NCBI GenBank assembly: GCA_038087015.1
Contig: JASBNA010000046.1
Span: 186,001 to 250,000, forward strand
Direction of reading: 5' to 3'
From: Cerrena zonata
Lineage: Eukaryota > Basidiomycota > Agaricomycetes > Polyporales > Cerrenaceae
Length of the DNA stretch: 64,000 bases
Shown piece after piece: positions 61,546 through 64,000 of this stretch. The position numbers and the translations under genes are program-made. The notes beneath the pieces are model-generated. The model saw only the letters and a program-made list of their open reading frames with translations. It was not told the origin of the DNA and searched no databases. How positions within the stretch are numbered: the first letter of the stretch is position 1; the number at the start of each line of letters is the position of its first letter.

Positions 61546-62855
61546 GGCTCCTCATACCACTTGATGTCTACACTAACTTGGGATAGTGATGTATCTTATA
61601 CAGTACGACTACATTTCTTTTGTTAGGAATTCAATATCAATTTCAGCCTTAATTAGAGTGACAATGCGACAACTCTCAGTATCTTCAGTAAAATATTGAG
61701 CTCTTATGCGCCACTATCATTTCTCCTCTATCTGCTGTAAACCTGGCGCCCTCTCTCAGGCCCCTAGGTGCAGGCTGGTGTAGGTCACGCTTGAAGACGT
61801 GGGAATTGTGCAAAGTCGTTGCCTTATTTGGAATCTTGTGGATTGAACCCGAAACGTTGCTTTACAAATTTCAAATGAAGAAATACTCAATCATTCGATT
61901 GCATTCTTCATAACCGGGGGTATATTTTGCAACTACTCGACCTATTCCATACCCCTTTCAAGGGATAAGGCTGTTCTGATTCCTGTGTGCCGAGGCAAAC
62001 ATGGCAAACGCCGACACGTGGCTTACTACAGCATTCCCGACTCGGCAAGAGACAGCTTTTGCCAGTGTGCCTTTTTGTCAAGACTCCAAAGTTAGTATGT
62101 GCCATTCCACTGCATTTGTTATCTCTGTCTTACGTGGGCTGATACACTGACCAATGTAAGACCCTTTCCCCCATTCCAAGGCCAAACCGAGAGGAAAGGG
62201 CCGTACTTCATCGTAATTCAACACCAGTCTCCTGGTCTGTCTCAGGTCTCCTACTACAAGCTCATTCCGTCCACTTTGAAAATCTACATATGGTACCAGT
62301 GGAATAATGATGTAATAATGTTCATTTACTCCTCACCCATGACTACTTAACGACTGGCACTGGCATAGTCTGCCAGTATGACAAGTCTGATCGTAGTATT
62401 CGTGACAGGCAAAGCTTCAAAACAAACCTATCCGAATCGGTTTCCTGGCATTTTTGATATCCAACACGGAATATAACAAGTATTAGCAACTGCTTGAAGT
62501 TCATCTCGATTCCGATGGGTTTGTAAAGTGGTGAGTGATCAGAGATACCATGATCGATAAGCAATGCATAGCTTCACCAATGGTAATCTCACAGAGATAC
62601 GCCTCAAGGTCTATATCTCGTTTCAGCCGGTTGGCAATGCACATGGATTATTGACACACACTGCTAGTTGATTTTATTAGTAACGACTTCGGTAATCGTT
62701 GTTTCTCGCTTACTTCTAACCTTTCAGCTTTGCCAGGTCTGACCGTACTTGGTCCGGACAGGGATGAGATATACCCTCCACACATGGGTTCACCTAACTT
62801 ACGACCAGGTATTTAATGAAAGGCACGAGCATGAGTTTCGATATCTCAATCGCTC
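61546..62855. other. Intergenic region between the two P450s
   Basis: About 1.3 kb with no supportable gene. A minus-strand Cys-containing frame (61908-62105) has no signal peptide or family resemblance. Confidence 0.45.
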
Positions 62856-64000
62856 ATGGATACTGCACGTCTACCAGCAACCACGGACCAGTTTTATGAC
62901 CTCCTTGCCTTTCTTATATTCCTATGGATATTATGGCAGTTGCAAGCAACTCTCTTGGGGAAGTCGCCTCTAAGCAACGTCAGGGGTCCACCTTCGCCGT
63001 CGCTGATCTTGGGTACGACATCTTTCTGTATTATCCTAACTCTTTGCTCACGCCAAACACATCCTCAGGCCATTTAGAACAACTTTTCCATCGTCATGGA
63101 TGGAAATTTCAAGACATGCTCCATGAACAATATCAAGGCATTGTGAAATTGCGTGGGCTGCTTGGCGTAAGTGTATACCATCCGGTTCGTCCTCCGGCTC
63201 TATCTGACCACGTCATAGCGAGACATGTTGTATGTGGTTGACCCTAAGGCCCTTAACCAAATCGTTTTGAAGGACCAAGAAGTGTGTGATGTTTCTGACT
63301 TTGAACTTGAGTGAGTAAATTAATAAACTCACCTTCTTGGTGACATTGGTTAATTCGACCTCCTCGAAAAGGGTGATACGCTTTTCTTTCGGACCTGGTT
63401 TGCTTGGTGTTACAGGTTCAGTATTACTCTCGCCGCCCTTCCCGCTTCCGCTCCAGTGCTAATGTATATGTTCACAAGGTCAACAACACAAGAAACAGCG
63501 AAAGATGCTCGTTCCAGCATTTTCAGCTGGAACCATCGGGGAGATGACGCCAACCTTCTATGACATTGCTCGTAGGGTATATCTTGTTTCTTTATACTGC
63601 CATATATCTCTCTCACCCGATTGTCGCCACAGCTCCGACACGGTATGGTTGCTGAGCTGAAACGAACGGAGAACAATACATTGGACATGCATAAGTGGCT
63701 TAGCCGCACGACAGTTGAATCTATCAGTCAAGACGGACTCGGAACTCCCCTCGATATCCTAAGGGACGAAGAAGTCGCTCACCCATATGGTGCAGCTATG
63801 AAGGCCTACATGTATGTCAAACCTGTTTTCATTGCCATTTAGTTCGTCCTCATTCGGATCCCGTTCCACAGTCCTTTGTTAAATATTCTTGCGCCGCTCT
63901 TCAACTTCTTGCCTTATATCAAGAAGCTCGGTTCTGCGCGTCTTCGTCGATGGCTAATTCAGTTTATACCATCATCCACGGTTCAAAAGTTCAAAGACAT
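62856..64000 (+). CDS. Cytochrome P450 monooxygenase, copy 2 (3' end outside window)
   Basis: A tandem paralog of the preceding P450, cut by the window edge. The start is MDTARLPATTDQFYDLLAFL (62856) with a membrane anchor to about 62945, then VRGPPSPSLILG. Next come the exons HLEQLFHRHGWKFQDMLHEQ (63070), VDPKALNQIVLKDQEVCDVS (63240-63295), FSFGPGLLGVTG (63375-63415) and the C-helix GQQHKKQRKMLVPAFSAG (63480-63530). After these come LSRTTVESISQDGLGTPLD (63700-63755) and FLPYIKKLGSARLRRW (63910-63955). The order matches copy 1. Differences: the segment between DVSDFELE and FSFGPG is shorter, and the usual (L)ELIGQGGLG region reads VESISQDGLG. The haem-binding half is not in the window, so function cannot be judged. 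Confidence 0.82.

Noticed and set aside
61908..62105. Cys-containing minus-strand frame as a secreted cysteine-rich peptide
   Set aside because: No signal peptide, no splice model improves it, and its length is within chance expectation.

Overview
The window looks like nuclear DNA of a filamentous basidiomycete. The genes are broken by many short (about 50-60 nt) GT-AG introns, a few with GC donors. The gene set is typical of Agaricomycetes: a Plavaka transposase, a basidiomycete-type Tnp2/CACTA transposase, a STE12 factor with an STE domain plus C2H2 fingers, a DUF6533 membrane-protein array and tandem P450s. A Cantharellales-type fungus (Rhizoctonia/Ceratobasidium-like) is my guess; it is inference and untested.

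Layout. 1-3079: Plavaka transposase gene running in from the left edge. 3080-11400: 8 kb with no gene I can support. 11400-14034: pyrimidine-rich leader of STE12. 14035-19797: STE12, with a 2.1-kb intron and an apparent one-base frameshift in its DNA-binding domain. 20589-20831: a small secreted protein gene (SSP). 22146-26352: a 13-exon Tnp2/CACTA transposase that looks intact. 27156-27880: a broken Pho85-type (PCL) cyclin copy. 28068-29984 (-): an unknown gene with an acidic tail. 30763-33422: a cluster of three SSP genes. 34203-35477 (-): an unknown, possibly cupin-like protein with a 10-nt exon. 36571-40439: an Msb1/Mug8-domain polarity protein. 41750-46324 (-): glycogen phosphorylase, very intron-rich. 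48032-48411: another SSP gene. 48682-51060 (-): S9 prolyl-oligopeptidase-type hydrolase. 51965-58433: three DUF6533 multi-pass membrane proteins (two -, one +). 59117-61545 and 62856-end: two tandem cytochrome P450s, the second cut by the window edge.

The conserved housekeeping and signalling genes (STE12, Msb1, glycogen phosphorylase, S9 peptidase) alternate with accessory material: transposons, a pseudogene, SSPs, and the DUF6533/P450 arrays. The most interesting reconstructed signal is a set of five tiny genes at 20.6, 30.8, 31.8, 33.2 and 48.2 kb. Each encodes an N-terminal signal peptide ending near Ala-Pro-(Leu/Ile) or a similar site. Every intron is in phase 2, and four of the five share an identical three-exon plan. 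One carries about a dozen packed N-glycosylation sequons. All exon models were read by eye from splice consensus and reading-frame continuity; no search or transcript evidence was available.
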